Source: JAJAZB01 sp964244295 (GTDB lineage: Bacteria; Bacteroidota; Bacteroidia; Cytophagales; Spirosomataceae). From it: a DNA stretch of 64,000 nt. Shown here piece after piece: positions 36,958 through 45,247 of the stretch. Numbering within the stretch: the stretch's first letter is position 1; each line of letters starts with the position of its first letter. The stretch spans positions 1-64,000 of the forward strand of contig CAXTIG010000001.1 in the NCBI GenBank assembly GCA_964244295.1, in the 5' to 3' direction. The notes under the pieces are model-generated. The model worked only from the letters and a program-made list of their open reading frames with translations. It was not told the DNA's origin and ran no database searches. The position numbers and the translations under genes were made by a program.

Positions 36958-38832
36958 ATGACGCGCTTTTTCCTCTACCTTGGTTTCGTTTTCCTTTTTT
37001 TCCGGGAAAATTGTTTCGCCCAAACCCCACAAATTCAGCGCATCGACCCGACGCACTGGTGGGTGGGCATGAAAAACCCGGCCCTCCAACTACTCGTGCA
37101 CGGCCCCCAGGCGGGCACGCTGACGTACTCGCTCAAGTACCCCGGCGTGAAATTGGTGAAAATCCATCGCGCTGAGAATCCAAACTTCGCCTACCTGGAT
37201 TTGGTCATTTCCCCCCAGGCCAAAGCGGGTTCGCTAACCATCACCGGCAAGGCCAGGGGCCAGACCCTCACCCGCCGCTACGAACTCAAGGCCCGCGACC
37301 GCGCCCCCAAAGGCCAGGGCGTCAGTGCCGCCGATTTTATTTACCTGCTCATGCCCGACCGCTTTGCCAACGGCGACGAAAGCAACGACAAATTCCCCGA
37401 CCTGGCCGATACCCAGGCCGACCGGGCGAATCCCTTCCTGCGGCACGGCGGTGATTTACAGGGCGTTACTAACCACCTCGACTACCTCCACGAACTCGGC
37501 GTGACGGCGGTGTGGATGACGCCCGTGATCGAAAACAACCAACCCCTCACCAACGAAGGCGGCGTGGCGCGCAGTTCGTACCACGGCTACGGCTTCACCG
37601 ACCACTACCAGATCGACAAGCGTTTTGGGGGGAATGAAGCCTACAAAACTTTCGTAAAAACGGCCCACGTTCAAAACCTGAAGGTCGTCCAGGACGCCGT
37701 GTATAACCACATCGGCAGCAACCACTGGCTGCTCAAGGATTTACCGGGCAAGGATTGGCTCCACCAGTGGCCCAGTTACACCAACACCTCGTACCGCTAC
37801 CAGCCCATCACCGACCCGCACTCGGCGGCGTCCGACCGCAAAGTCACCCTCGACGGCTGGTTCGTGCCGCACCTGCCCGACGTGAATCAGGGCAATCCGT
37901 TCGTAGCCAACTATTTGATTCAGAATGCGATTTGGACGGTCGAAGAATTTGGCGTGGATGCCTGGCGGGTGGACACGTACATGTACAACGACCAGCCGTT
38001 TATGAACCGCTGCAACGCCGCCCTGCTGGCCGAGTACCCCAGGATTCACATTTTCGGGGAATCGTGGGTCAACAACGTGGTGGACCAGGCGTACTACACC
38101 CGCAACCGCATCAACTTTCCCTTTAAATCCAACCAGCCCGGCGGACTGGATTTCGTGGTGGAAGCGGCCATCCTCGATGCCCTGCGCCAGAACGTAGGCT
38201 GGGACGACGGCGTGAACCGGCTCTACAACGCCCTCGCCCAGGATGGCGTGTACGAAGACCCCTCCAAACTGGTCACGTTTCTGGAAAACCACGACACCGA
38301 CCGCTATTTTTCGGTGATTGGCGACGATTTCCGGAAATACAAAATGGGCGTAACCTGGCTGCTCACCACGCGGGGCATCCCGCACTGGTACTACGGCACC
38401 GAGATTTTGATGAAGAATTTTAAAAACCCCTCCGACGCCGAAGTACGCCGCGATTTTCCGGGCGGCTTTCCCGGCGACCGGGAGAACAAATTCACCGCCG
38501 CCGGTCGGAACCGGGAAGAGAACGAAGCCTTTAATTTCGTAAAAAGCCTCGCCAATTACCGCAAAGCCACGCCCGCCCTCCAAACCGGACAACTCACCCA
38601 ATACTTACCCCAAAACGGCATTTACGTGTATTTTCGCTACGATCAGGCCAAAACCGTGATGGTGGCGACCAACTCGACCGACGCCGAAATCGACCTCGAC
38701 ATGAGCCGCTTTACCGAACGCACGGCGGGCTTCAGCCGCGCCACCGACGTGCTGACGGGGGAAATGCTGATCGAATTGAAACTGGTGAAACTACCGGCGC
38801 GGACGGCGCGGGTACTGGAGTTGGGGCGCTGA
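36958..38832 (+). CDS. SusA-like neopullulanase/cyclomaltodextrinase (GH13)
   Basis: GH13 enzyme of 624 residues. After a signal peptide (ends near CFAQ, residue 22) comes an N-terminal beta domain (IQRIDPTHWWVGMKNPALQL), typical of cyclomaltodextrinases and Bacteroides SusA. The barrel holds VVQDAVYNHIG, VDAWRVDTYMYND (nucleophile Asp near 337), HIFGESWVNN (Glu near 368) and FLENHDTDR (near 444), followed by a C-terminal beta domain. Expected to degrade maltodextrins or cyclodextrins in the periplasm to maltose and glucose, feeding the phosphorylase encoded at 41448. Confidence 0.9.
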   Translation: MTRFFLYLGFVFLFFRENCFAQTPQIQRIDPTHWWVGMKNPALQLLVHGPQAGTLTYSLKYPGVKLVKIHRAENPNFAYLDLVISPQAKAGSLTITGKARGQTLTRRYELKARDRAPKGQGVSAADFIYLLMPDRFANGDESNDKFPDLADTQADRANPFLRHGGDLQGVTNHLDYLHELGVTAVWMTPVIENNQPLTNEGGVARSSYHGYGFTDHYQIDKRFGGNEAYKTFVKTAHVQNLKVVQDAVYNHIGSNHWLLKDLPGKDWLHQWPSYTNTSYRYQPITDPHSAASDRKVTLDGWFVPHLPDVNQGNPFVANYLIQNAIWTVEEFGVDAWRVDTYMYNDQPFMNRCNAALLAEYPRIHIFGESWVNNVVDQAYYTRNRINFPFKSNQPGGLDFVVEAAILDALRQNVGWDDGVNRLYNALAQDGVYEDPSKLVTFLENHDTDRYFSVIGDDFRKYKMGVTWLLTTRGIPHWYYGTEILMKNFKNPSDAEVRRDFPGGFPGDRENKFTAAGRNREENEAFNFVKSLANYRKATPALQTGQLTQYLPQNGIYVYFRYDQAKTVMVATNSTDAEIDLDMSRFTERTAGFSRATDVLTGEMLIELKLVKLPARTARVLELGR

Positions 38833-38834
38833 GG

Positions 38835-39281
38835 TCAGGGGTGAATAATGGCCCATCCCTCCTGCTGCCGGATGATGAGTTCGCCGTTCCCGCTCGGCAC
38901 GTACGAAACGAAGGGTAGCAGTTCATCGCGGCTAATTTTTCGTTCACGCATCGTGTTTTCGCACATCGCCAGCACGACGCCGCTTTTTTGTAGTTCGAGC
39001 AGCAGGTCTTCGTAGCCCTTCTCCTTGCGGTACACGGCCACACCGCCGCCGTGTACCACCAGTTCGGCCTCTAATTTGCCTTTCAGACGGGGGTCGTTGA
39101 GCGAATTTTTGAGGTTAAGCAGCGTCGCTTTGATTTTCGCGTCGTCGTCGGAATTGAGCTGGTAAGCGACCCGGTACCGGCTTTTGGTCGCTTCAGCCCC
39201 GTGAAAATCGGCGGGGTTTTGGGCCAGCGTCGGCGCGAGCGCGGCGAGGAAAAGGGCGGAAAACAGGAGGAGTTTTTTCAT
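38835..39281 (-). CDS. exported DsrE-like protein
   Basis: Small exported protein of 148 residues with a signal peptide (LAPTLAQ, residue 21). The mature part has a DsrE/DsrF-like alpha/beta fold: YRVAYQLNSDDDAKIKATLL, LEAELVVHGGGVAVYRKEKG, and a single Cys in VVLAMCENTM at the position of the family's sulfur-carrying cysteine. Relatives trade sulfane sulfur or are of unknown function. It sits 28 bp after the diheme cytochrome gene on the same strand. The longer frame to 39497 is an out-of-frame shadow of the cytochrome gene. Confidence 0.78.
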   Translation of the reverse strand: MKKLLLFSALFLAALAPTLAQNPADFHGAEATKSRYRVAYQLNSDDDAKIKATLLNLKNSLNDPRLKGKLEAELVVHGGGVAVYRKEKGYEDLLLELQKSGVVLAMCENTMRERKISRDELLPFVSYVPSGNGELIIRQQEGWAIIHP

Positions 39282-39309
39282 GGTTGTAACTACTTTGTTG
39301 GGGTGAAAT

Positions 39310-40311
39310 TCACTTCGCCCTGGCAGCGATGGGGGCAAACGGTCCGAATTTATGTTGTTCCTCGCTGAACGAATCGGCGTAGGGTCCGAACGGAAAGTCG
39401 ATGGGCTTGGTGCGGATGTCGGGCCAGTCGCGGCGCTGATCCTGGTGCGGCCGGGGCTGGGCGTTGACGAACGCGGCCACGTCCCAGGCTTCTTCATCCG
39501 AGAGCACGTAGTTGTTGTACGCCGCCGTGCCGTAGGGCATATTCACTTTCACGTAACCGGCAAAATTCGTCAGCCGGAACAACCCGGCTCCGTCGTTGTA
39601 ACTACTTGGTCCCCAGAGTGGCGGGTACACAAATTCCCGCACACCGGGCACCTTCACGCCCTGCCCTTCGGGGCCGTGACAACTCTGGCAAAGCTGCAAG
39701 TACACGGCTTTACCGCGTTCGGGGTCGGCGGCACGGGGCAGGTACGCCAATTTCATCAACCCCACGCCCGCCGGTCGCTGGCCTTTTGGGACGTGTTTGC
39801 CCAACCAGGTCAGGTAGGCCACGATGGCCTTCATCTCGCGGCTCGTGCTGTCGGGTGCCCGCCCGTTGAGGCTACGCTCGAAACAATCCGACACCCGCCG
39901 GACGACGCTTTCCACCGTGCCCGAACGCTCGCGGAATTTGGGGTAGGTCGAAACGACGGCGGCGTAGTTGTTTCCGTACACCCGCGTCCCGGCATCGAGG
40001 TGGCAATTCTGGCAATTCAACCCGTTACCCAGGGATTTGACCGTGCCTTTTGGTCCGAAATACGTAGACGTGTGGGCGATCACGTCCCGGCCGTAGCGGA
40101 TGAGCACCCCCGCCGCGCCCGGCGGTAATTCCTGGTCGGGCGGGGCCTGCCAAAAGCCGGATTGCGTCGGCGTGGGTGGGCGGCGAGCGGTGGGTTCCGA
40201 AACCGAACCAGTACGCCGAACGGGAACCAACTGGGCCAGGCCCACGAACAAGCCTAGCAGGAGGATTCCGCCGGAAAAGAACAAGCGCGGGGAGGAGCCG
40301 GGAAATCGCAT
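39310..40311 (-). CDS. diheme cytochrome c, TsdA-like
   Basis: Membrane-anchored or exported protein of 333 residues with an N-terminal hydrophobic segment (about 11-29). Two heme c sites are present: CQNCH at 100-104 and CQSCH at 208-212. The first domain (IRYGRDVIAHTSTYFGPKGT, RVSDCFERSLNG) matches thiosulfate dehydrogenase/tetrathionate reductase TsdA, where the Cys of the latter motif (here Cys143) ligates heme 1. The second is an ordinary class I cytochrome domain. It may oxidise thiosulfate to tetrathionate; the DsrE-like neighbour fits a sulfur role. Function as a generic electron carrier is the alternative. Confidence 0.8.
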   Translation of the reverse strand: MRFPGSSPRLFFSGGILLLGLFVGLAQLVPVRRTGSVSEPTARRPPTPTQSGFWQAPPDQELPPGAAGVLIRYGRDVIAHTSTYFGPKGTVKSLGNGLNCQNCHLDAGTRVYGNNYAAVVSTYPKFRERSGTVESVVRRVSDCFERSLNGRAPDSTSREMKAIVAYLTWLGKHVPKGQRPAGVGLMKLAYLPRAADPERGKAVYLQLCQSCHGPEGQGVKVPGVREFVYPPLWGPSSYNDGAGLFRLTNFAGYVKVNMPYGTAAYNNYVLSDEEAWDVAAFVNAQPRPHQDQRRDWPDIRTKPIDFPFGPYADSFSEEQHKFGPFAPIAARAK

Positions 40312-40344
40312 ACGCGGGGGTAAAAGCAGGGGATTAGTGCTGGC

Positions 40345-40352
40345 CGAAGATA
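40345..40352 (-). promoter_or_regulatory. candidate -7 box TATCTTCG for the cytochrome gene
   Basis: Minus-strand TATCTTCG 34 bp upstream of the cytochrome ATG, one mismatch from TAnnTTTG and identical to boxes at 6164-6171 and 60874-60881. Confidence 0.3.
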
Positions 40353-40405
40353 CACAACCCGGTTCGCTTTGGCCGCATTTCCCGACGGCGGCAGCATCCG
40401 GCTGT

Positions 40406-40413
40406 TATCTTTG
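40406..40413 (+). promoter_or_regulatory. candidate -7 box TATCTTTG, possibly leaderless
   Basis: Exact TAnnTTTG match ending 4 bases before the ATG of the beta-phosphoglucomutase gene. If used, transcription would begin at or within a few bases of the start codon, giving a leaderless or near-leaderless mRNA. Confidence 0.4.
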
Positions 40414-40417
40414 TCCG

Positions 40418-41083
40418 ATGCATTCGTCTTTCCCCACCTCCTTAAAAGCCTGCCTCTTCGACCTCGACGGCGTCCTCGTCGATACCGCCGTTTTTCACTT
40501 CCAAGCCTGGCGTCGCCTGGCTCTTGAACTCGGATTCGATTTCACCGAACACCAAAACGAACAACTGAAGGGCATCAGCCGGATGGAGTCGCTCGACCGC
40601 ATCCTGGCCTGGGGCGGGGTGTCGCTGACGGAGGCCGAAAAACAGGCGTGGGCCACCCGGAAAAACGGCTGGTACCTCGAACTCGTCAACCAAATGACCC
40701 CCGCCGATGTGCTGCCGGGTGTCCGTGATTTTCTGGAAAATCTGCGCAAAGCCGGGATAAAAACCGCCCTCGGTTCGGCCAGCAAAAACGCCCCGCTGAT
40801 TTTAGAGCGCGTCGGCATCACCGACTTGTTCGACGCGGTCATCGACGGCAACCACACGTCCCGCAGCAAACCCGACCCGGAGGTGTTTCTGCTCGGCGCG
40901 AAGGCCTTGGGCGTTCCGCCCGCTGAATGCCTGGTGTTTGAAGACGCCGTGGCGGGCATCGAAGCCGCCCACCGGGGGGGAATGAAAGCCGTGGGAGTCG
41001 GGTCGGCGGCGGTGCTGAGGGAGGCCGAGTTGGTGATTCCGGGGTTTGTGGGGCTGACCCTTGAAAAACTTCCGCAGTTGTGA
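40418..41083 (+). CDS. pgmB: beta-phosphoglucomutase
   Basis: HAD-superfamily enzyme of 221 residues that converts beta-glucose 1-phosphate to glucose 6-phosphate. LFDLDGVLVDTAVFHFQAWR holds the nucleophile Asp15 and acid/base Asp17; the cap has LKGISRMESLDRIL; ALGSASKNA, SKPDPEVFL and VFEDAVAGIEAA supply the remaining HAD motifs. Gly-Ile-Ser-Arg and the SASKN phosphate loop point to beta-PGM instead of other phosphatases. The next gene encodes a GH65 phosphorylase that makes its substrate. Start at 40418 excludes an upstream extension that is antisense to the cytochrome gene. Confidence 0.9.
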   Translation: MHSSFPTSLKACLFDLDGVLVDTAVFHFQAWRRLALELGFDFTEHQNEQLKGISRMESLDRILAWGGVSLTEAEKQAWATRKNGWYLELVNQMTPADVLPGVRDFLENLRKAGIKTALGSASKNAPLILERVGITDLFDAVIDGNHTSRSKPDPEVFLLGAKALGVPPAECLVFEDAVAGIEAAHRGGMKAVGVGSAAVLREAELVIPGFVGLTLEKLPQL

Positions 41084-41447
41084 TTCCACTGAAGTCGTCT
41101 TTTTTGTTACTTTTTCGTGCCCCGTCGGTGTCCATGCCCAACGTTTCAACCTGTCTTTTTTGGTCACGTAGCGACCCGATGTTTGTAGAAAAACAGCTTG
41201 GTCCGCAGGCGGTTGGTCGCGTAGCGACCCAACAAACCAGCCCCGGTTGGGTCGCTACGCGACCAAAAAAGGGTAGGGTTGTCCATTTTTCTACAAACTT
41301 TTGGTCGCTACGCGACCGCAGCAGCGGCCCGGCGAGAAGGATGGGGGATCCGGGCGGTGTCTTCACCGACCGGAACTACCAAACAAACCAAGTGGCCCGT
41401 GTGGATACCAACCACAATAGCCAAGTTTTCCGATTGTAAATTTTCCC
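41084..41447. repeat. nested palindromic repeat cluster (GGTCGCGTAGCGACC)
   Basis: Between pgmB and the GH65 gene. Four copies of the near-palindrome GGTCGCGTAGCGACC occur at 41162-41176 (one base different), 41215-41229, 41250-41264 and 41303-41317. The middle two form a perfect 21-bp inverted repeat (41213-41233 / 41246-41266). The outer two extend into a second inverted repeat, GTTTGTAGAAAAA at 41181-41193 and its complement at 41286-41298. No gene is seen in the interval. Confidence 0.8.
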
Positions 41448-43760
41448 ATGAAAAACTACCTCAAGCACGACGAGTGGAGCATCATCGAAGAAGGCTTTCA
41501 CCCCCAATTCAACGAAATAACCGAGTCGGTGATGAGCCTCGGCAACGGGCGGATGGGCCAGCGGGGCAATTTTGAAGAGACTTTTTCGGGCCAGAGCCTG
41601 CCGGGCAATTACGTGGCGGGCGTGTATTACCCCGACAAAACCCGCGTGGGCTGGTGGAAAAACGGCTACCCCGAATATTTTGCCAAAGTGCTCAACGCCA
41701 CCAACTGGATTGGCATCCAGGTCGAAGTCGATTACGAAACCCTTGACCTCTCGACCGCCGAAGTCTGGGATTTCCGCCGGGAATTGAACATGCGCGAAGG
41801 ATACTTGGAACGCAGTTTCTCGGCCCGGCTGAAAAGCGGACGCGAGGTACGGGTGAACTCCCGCCGCTTCTGCTCCATCGTCGACGACGAAGGTGGCGCG
41901 ATTCGGTACAGCGTGACCCCACTGAATTTTGACGGAAAACTCACCCTCACCCCCTTCCTCGACGGCGACATCCGCAACCGCGACGCCAACTACGACGAGA
42001 AATTCTGGGACGAAGTCCACAAAGAAACCGGTTACGGCGAAGCGTACATCGAATTGCGCACCAAGAAAACCGGCTTCCACGTGCTGACGGGGATGAAATT
42101 CGAGTTATTCCGCGAGGGCCAGCGCCTGGATTTTCAATCGCTACCCGTTAAGCTGGAAAAGTTTGTCGCCAACAAAGTCTCGCTCGACGTGACGGCGGGC
42201 GGGGAAGTGACGCTCGTGAAATACGCCTGCAACCTCTCCACCCTCAATCACCCCGACGAGGAACTGCTGTTTCGCGCCAAAAAATACCTGAGCCGCCTCA
42301 GCGAAAAAGGCTTCGACCGGATGGCCGAAGAGCAGGCCCAAGCCTGGGCCGACAAGTGGAAATTCATGGACATCGCCATCGAAGGCGACGTCGCCGCCCA
42401 GCAGGGCATCCGCTTCAACTTGTTTCAGCTTTGTCAGACCTACACCGGAGAAGACCAGCGTCTGAACATCGGCCCGAAGGGCTTCACCGGCGAAAAATAC
42501 GGCGGCTCCACCTACTGGGACACCGAGGCGTACTGCATCCCGTTTTACCTCGCCACCGCCGACCCGAAAGTAGCCCGCAACCTGCTGATTTACCGCCACA
42601 AACACTTGCCGAAAGCCATCGAGAACGCGGGTAAACTGGGCTTCCGGGCCGGGGCCGCGCTCTACCCGATGGTAACGATGAACGGCGAGGAATGCCACAA
42701 CGAGTGGGAAATCACCTTCGAGGAAATCCACCGCAACGGGGCCATTGCCTACGCCATTTTCGATTACGTGCGCCACACCGGCGACGAGCAGTACCTCGTG
42801 GAGTACGGCCTGGAAGTACTCCTCGGCATCGCGCGGTTCTGGTCGCAGCGGGTGAACTGGTCGGCGGAGCGGGGGAAGTACGTGATGCTGGGCGTGACGG
42901 GGCCGAACGAGTACGAAAACAACGTCAACAACAACTGGTACACTAACCGGATGGCCTGCTGGTGCCTGGAGTACGCCATCGAAGCGGCCCAGCGGGTGAA
43001 AGCCCTCGACCCGGCCCGGTACCGGGCGCTCGCCGACCGGATTCATTTTCGGGAAGAAAAAGAATTCGCCACCGCCCGCGACATCGTCGCGAAAATGCAC
43101 TTCCCCGAAAGCGAGGAATTGGGCATTTTCCTGCAACAGGACGGCTACCTCGACAAAGAAAACCTGACCGTGTCCGACCTGCACCCCGGTCAGCGCCCGC
43201 TGAATCAGAAATGGTCCTGGGATCGGATTCTGCGCTCGCCCTTCATCAAACAGGCCGATGTGTTGCAGGGGCTTTATTTTTTCGAGGAAAACTATTCCGA
43301 AGAAACCCTGCGCCGGAATTACGAGTACTACGAACCGCGCACCGTTCACGAGTCGTCGCTCTCGCCCTGTGTCCACGCCATCCTGGCGGCGCGGTTGGGT
43401 TTGAAGGAAAAAGCCTACGAATTCTACCTCCGCACCAGCCGCCTCGACCTCGACGATTACAACAACGACACCGAAGACGGTTGCCACATCACCTCGATGG
43501 CCGGCACCTGGATGGCCGTCGTGAAGGGGTTTGGCGGGATGCGGGTGCGGGAAGGGGCCTTGCACCTGACTCCGTTTTGCCCGGAACGCTGGACTTCATT
43601 TTCATTCAAAATCCGGTTCCGTGAACACTTGCTGAACGTGACCGTCACGCCTACGGAGGTCGTGGTTGAAAACCACTCGAAGCGGGCTGTTTCACTCTTT
43701 GTTTATCAGAAACCCGTGAAGGTGGAAGCGAACGCCTCGGCGAGTGTCCCGGTAAACTAA
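41448..43760 (+). CDS. GH65 maltose phosphorylase-like enzyme
   Basis: Inverting disaccharide phosphorylase of 770 residues, glycoside hydrolase family 65. Order of parts: N-terminal beta-sandwich (SLGNGRMGQRGNFEE), (alpha/alpha)6 barrel with YWDTEAYCIPFYL, HNEWEITFEE, and the catalytic acid Glu near residue 487 in VTGPNEYENNVNNNWYTN, then the phosphate-site region VHESSLSPCVHA and a C-terminal beta domain. The NEYENNVNNNWYTN signature is typical of maltose phosphorylases; kojibiose or trehalose specificity cannot be excluded. It would make glucose plus beta-glucose 1-phosphate for PgmB. Confidence 0.9.
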   Translation: MKNYLKHDEWSIIEEGFHPQFNEITESVMSLGNGRMGQRGNFEETFSGQSLPGNYVAGVYYPDKTRVGWWKNGYPEYFAKVLNATNWIGIQVEVDYETLDLSTAEVWDFRRELNMREGYLERSFSARLKSGREVRVNSRRFCSIVDDEGGAIRYSVTPLNFDGKLTLTPFLDGDIRNRDANYDEKFWDEVHKETGYGEAYIELRTKKTGFHVLTGMKFELFREGQRLDFQSLPVKLEKFVANKVSLDVTAGGEVTLVKYACNLSTLNHPDEELLFRAKKYLSRLSEKGFDRMAEEQAQAWADKWKFMDIAIEGDVAAQQGIRFNLFQLCQTYTGEDQRLNIGPKGFTGEKYGGSTYWDTEAYCIPFYLATADPKVARNLLIYRHKHLPKAIENAGKLGFRAGAALYPMVTMNGEECHNEWEITFEEIHRNGAIAYAIFDYVRHTGDEQYLVEYGLEVLLGIARFWSQRVNWSAERGKYVMLGVTGPNEYENNVNNNWYTNRMACWCLEYAIEAAQRVKALDPARYRALADRIHFREEKEFATARDIVAKMHFPESEELGIFLQQDGYLDKENLTVSDLHPGQRPLNQKWSWDRILRSPFIKQADVLQGLYFFEENYSEETLRRNYEYYEPRTVHESSLSPCVHAILAARLGLKEKAYEFYLRTSRLDLDDYNNDTEDGCHITSMAGTWMAVVKGFGGMRVREGALHLTPFCPERWTSFSFKIRFREHLLNVTVTPTEVVVENHSKRAVSLFVYQKPVKVEANASASVPVN

Positions 43761-43783
43761 TGCCATTTTCCTCTGAACCAACC

Positions 43784-44578
43784 ATGAAAATTTCCCTCTG
43801 GCTCGGTGTACTTTTTACGATTCCAGCCTTCGGTCAAACCGCCCGTGAACCGCTGTTTACGTCGTTCGACGGCACCAAAATTCATTACGAGGTGCGAGGC
43901 AGTGGCCGACCCGTGGTACTGGTGCATGGATTCATGGGCAGCAGCGCCGCCTGGAAAACCGCGCCCCTGGTGGACTCGCTGTTGAAAGCCGGTTTTCAAG
44001 TCGTCACCCTCGACACGCGGGGCAACGGCCAGTCCGATCACCCGCACACGCCCGAAGCCTACGAGGCCGACGCCGAAGCCCGCGACATCGTCGGGTTGAT
44101 GGCCCACCTGAAAGCCAACCAGTACGACATTTTAGGTTACTCGCGCGGGGCCATTCTCACGGCTCGGGTGCTGGTACTCGATCCGCACGTCCGAAGAGGA
44201 ATTTTAGGGGGAATGGGAGCCGATTTTACCAATCCAGCCTGGCCGCGACGGATTGCGTTTTACGAAGCGTTTGCCGGTAACCGTTACGAAACGCCGGAGA
44301 TTCGCAGTGTCGTCGAGCGGGCCAAAGCCAACGGTGCCGACACCCTGGCGCTGGCCTATCAGCAGCGGTCGCAACCGTCCACCTCACCCGGCGAACTGGG
44401 CAAGGTCCGCGTGCCCGTCCTCGTGATTTGCGGTGATCAGGACGCCGACAACGGCCGGGCCGGTGAGTTGGCTAAACTGCTCCCGAAGGCAACCCTGCAA
44501 ACCGTGCCAGGGACGCACGGAAGCACGTCCCGAACACCCGCGTTTGCGGGCGCGGTCGTGGTGTTTTTGAAGCAGTGA
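43784..44578 (+). CDS. exported alpha/beta hydrolase
   Basis: Alpha/beta-hydrolase of 264 residues with a signal peptide (LGVLFTIPAFGQ). Motifs: VVLVHGFMGSSAAW (oxyanion hole HGF), DTRGNGQSDHP, nucleophile Ser in LGYSRGAIL near residue 119, Asp in VICGDQDADN and His in PGTHGS. Substrate is unknown. An alternative ATG at 43760 overlaps the GH65 stop codon by one base (TAATG) and would add eight residues before the signal peptide, suggesting translational coupling in either case. Confidence 0.84.
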   Translation: MKISLWLGVLFTIPAFGQTAREPLFTSFDGTKIHYEVRGSGRPVVLVHGFMGSSAAWKTAPLVDSLLKAGFQVVTLDTRGNGQSDHPHTPEAYEADAEARDIVGLMAHLKANQYDILGYSRGAILTARVLVLDPHVRRGILGGMGADFTNPAWPRRIAFYEAFAGNRYETPEIRSVVERAKANGADTLALAYQQRSQPSTSPGELGKVRVPVLVICGDQDADNGRAGELAKLLPKATLQTVPGTHGSTSRTPAFAGAVVVFLKQ

Positions 44579-44611
44579 GCCGTGGTTGGCAGTTGATTTT
44601 CCATCGAAAAT

Positions 44612-45247
44612 TCAAAACTTTCCCACCTTCGACGTCACCTGAATCGTAAACCGGCGGTTGTTGCGCTCGGTGTTCCGGTCGCGGGCTTCGCCGAAGTAAC
44701 CGCTGCCCACCAGCACCACTTCGCAGTTTTTAAACCGACCGAAGTCGATGCCTTCGGCTTTCCAGAAGTTGAACAAGGCCAAAGCCCGTTCGTAGCTGAG
44801 GGTGTAACCCAAATTCGGGTTGTTTCGAAAGTTGTCGTTGTACCGCTGCGTGTTGCCTTCGATGACAATCATGTAACTCACGTCCGGATTTTGCTTCGAA
44901 ACCGTTTTAATTTTCTCGAAAAGCACGTTTCCCGTTGTTTCGAGTTGGTCGCGCACCGGGGCGGGTAGCGACTGAATGGCCGCCGAATTGGGCGGAAAAT
45001 TCACGTCCACGTTCATCCGGAAGCGTTGGTTTTCGGGTTCGTAGCGGAAGTATTTTCCGTTCAACTCCTTCAGCGCCTGCTCAATGTCCCTGATTTTCCG
45101 GTATTTGAGGGCATCGGCAATAATCCCTGATTCCTTCGATTTCAGAATTGCCACCGTCAGCACGTACAGCACCAGCATGACGAAAAACAGGCTCGTCATC
45201 AAATCGGCGTAGCTGGGCCAGAAAAAAGAAGAGTCTTTCCCTTTCAT
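44612..45247 (-). CDS. MotB/ZorB-like stator protein with OmpA domain
   Basis: Inner membrane protein of 211 residues. FFWPSYADLMTSLFFVML places a lone membrane helix at about 16-36 with Asp15 at the position of the ion-carrying Asp of MotB/ZorB. A periplasmic linker leads to an OmpA-like domain (about 105-205) with VIEGNTQ, LSYERALALFNFWKAEGI and RNTERNNRRFTI, the peptidoglycan-binding pattern. It would anchor a proton- or sodium-driven motor to the cell wall, working with the product of the overlapping upstream gene (4-bp ATGA overlap). Last gene of the seven-gene cassette. Confidence 0.85.
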   Translation of the reverse strand: MKGKDSSFFWPSYADLMTSLFFVMLVLYVLTVAILKSKESGIIADALKYRKIRDIEQALKELNGKYFRYEPENQRFRMNVDVNFPPNSAAIQSLPAPVRDQLETTGNVLFEKIKTVSKQNPDVSYMIVIEGNTQRYNDNFRNNPNLGYTLSYERALALFNFWKAEGIDFGRFKNCEVVLVGSGYFGEARDRNTERNNRRFTIQVTSKVGKF

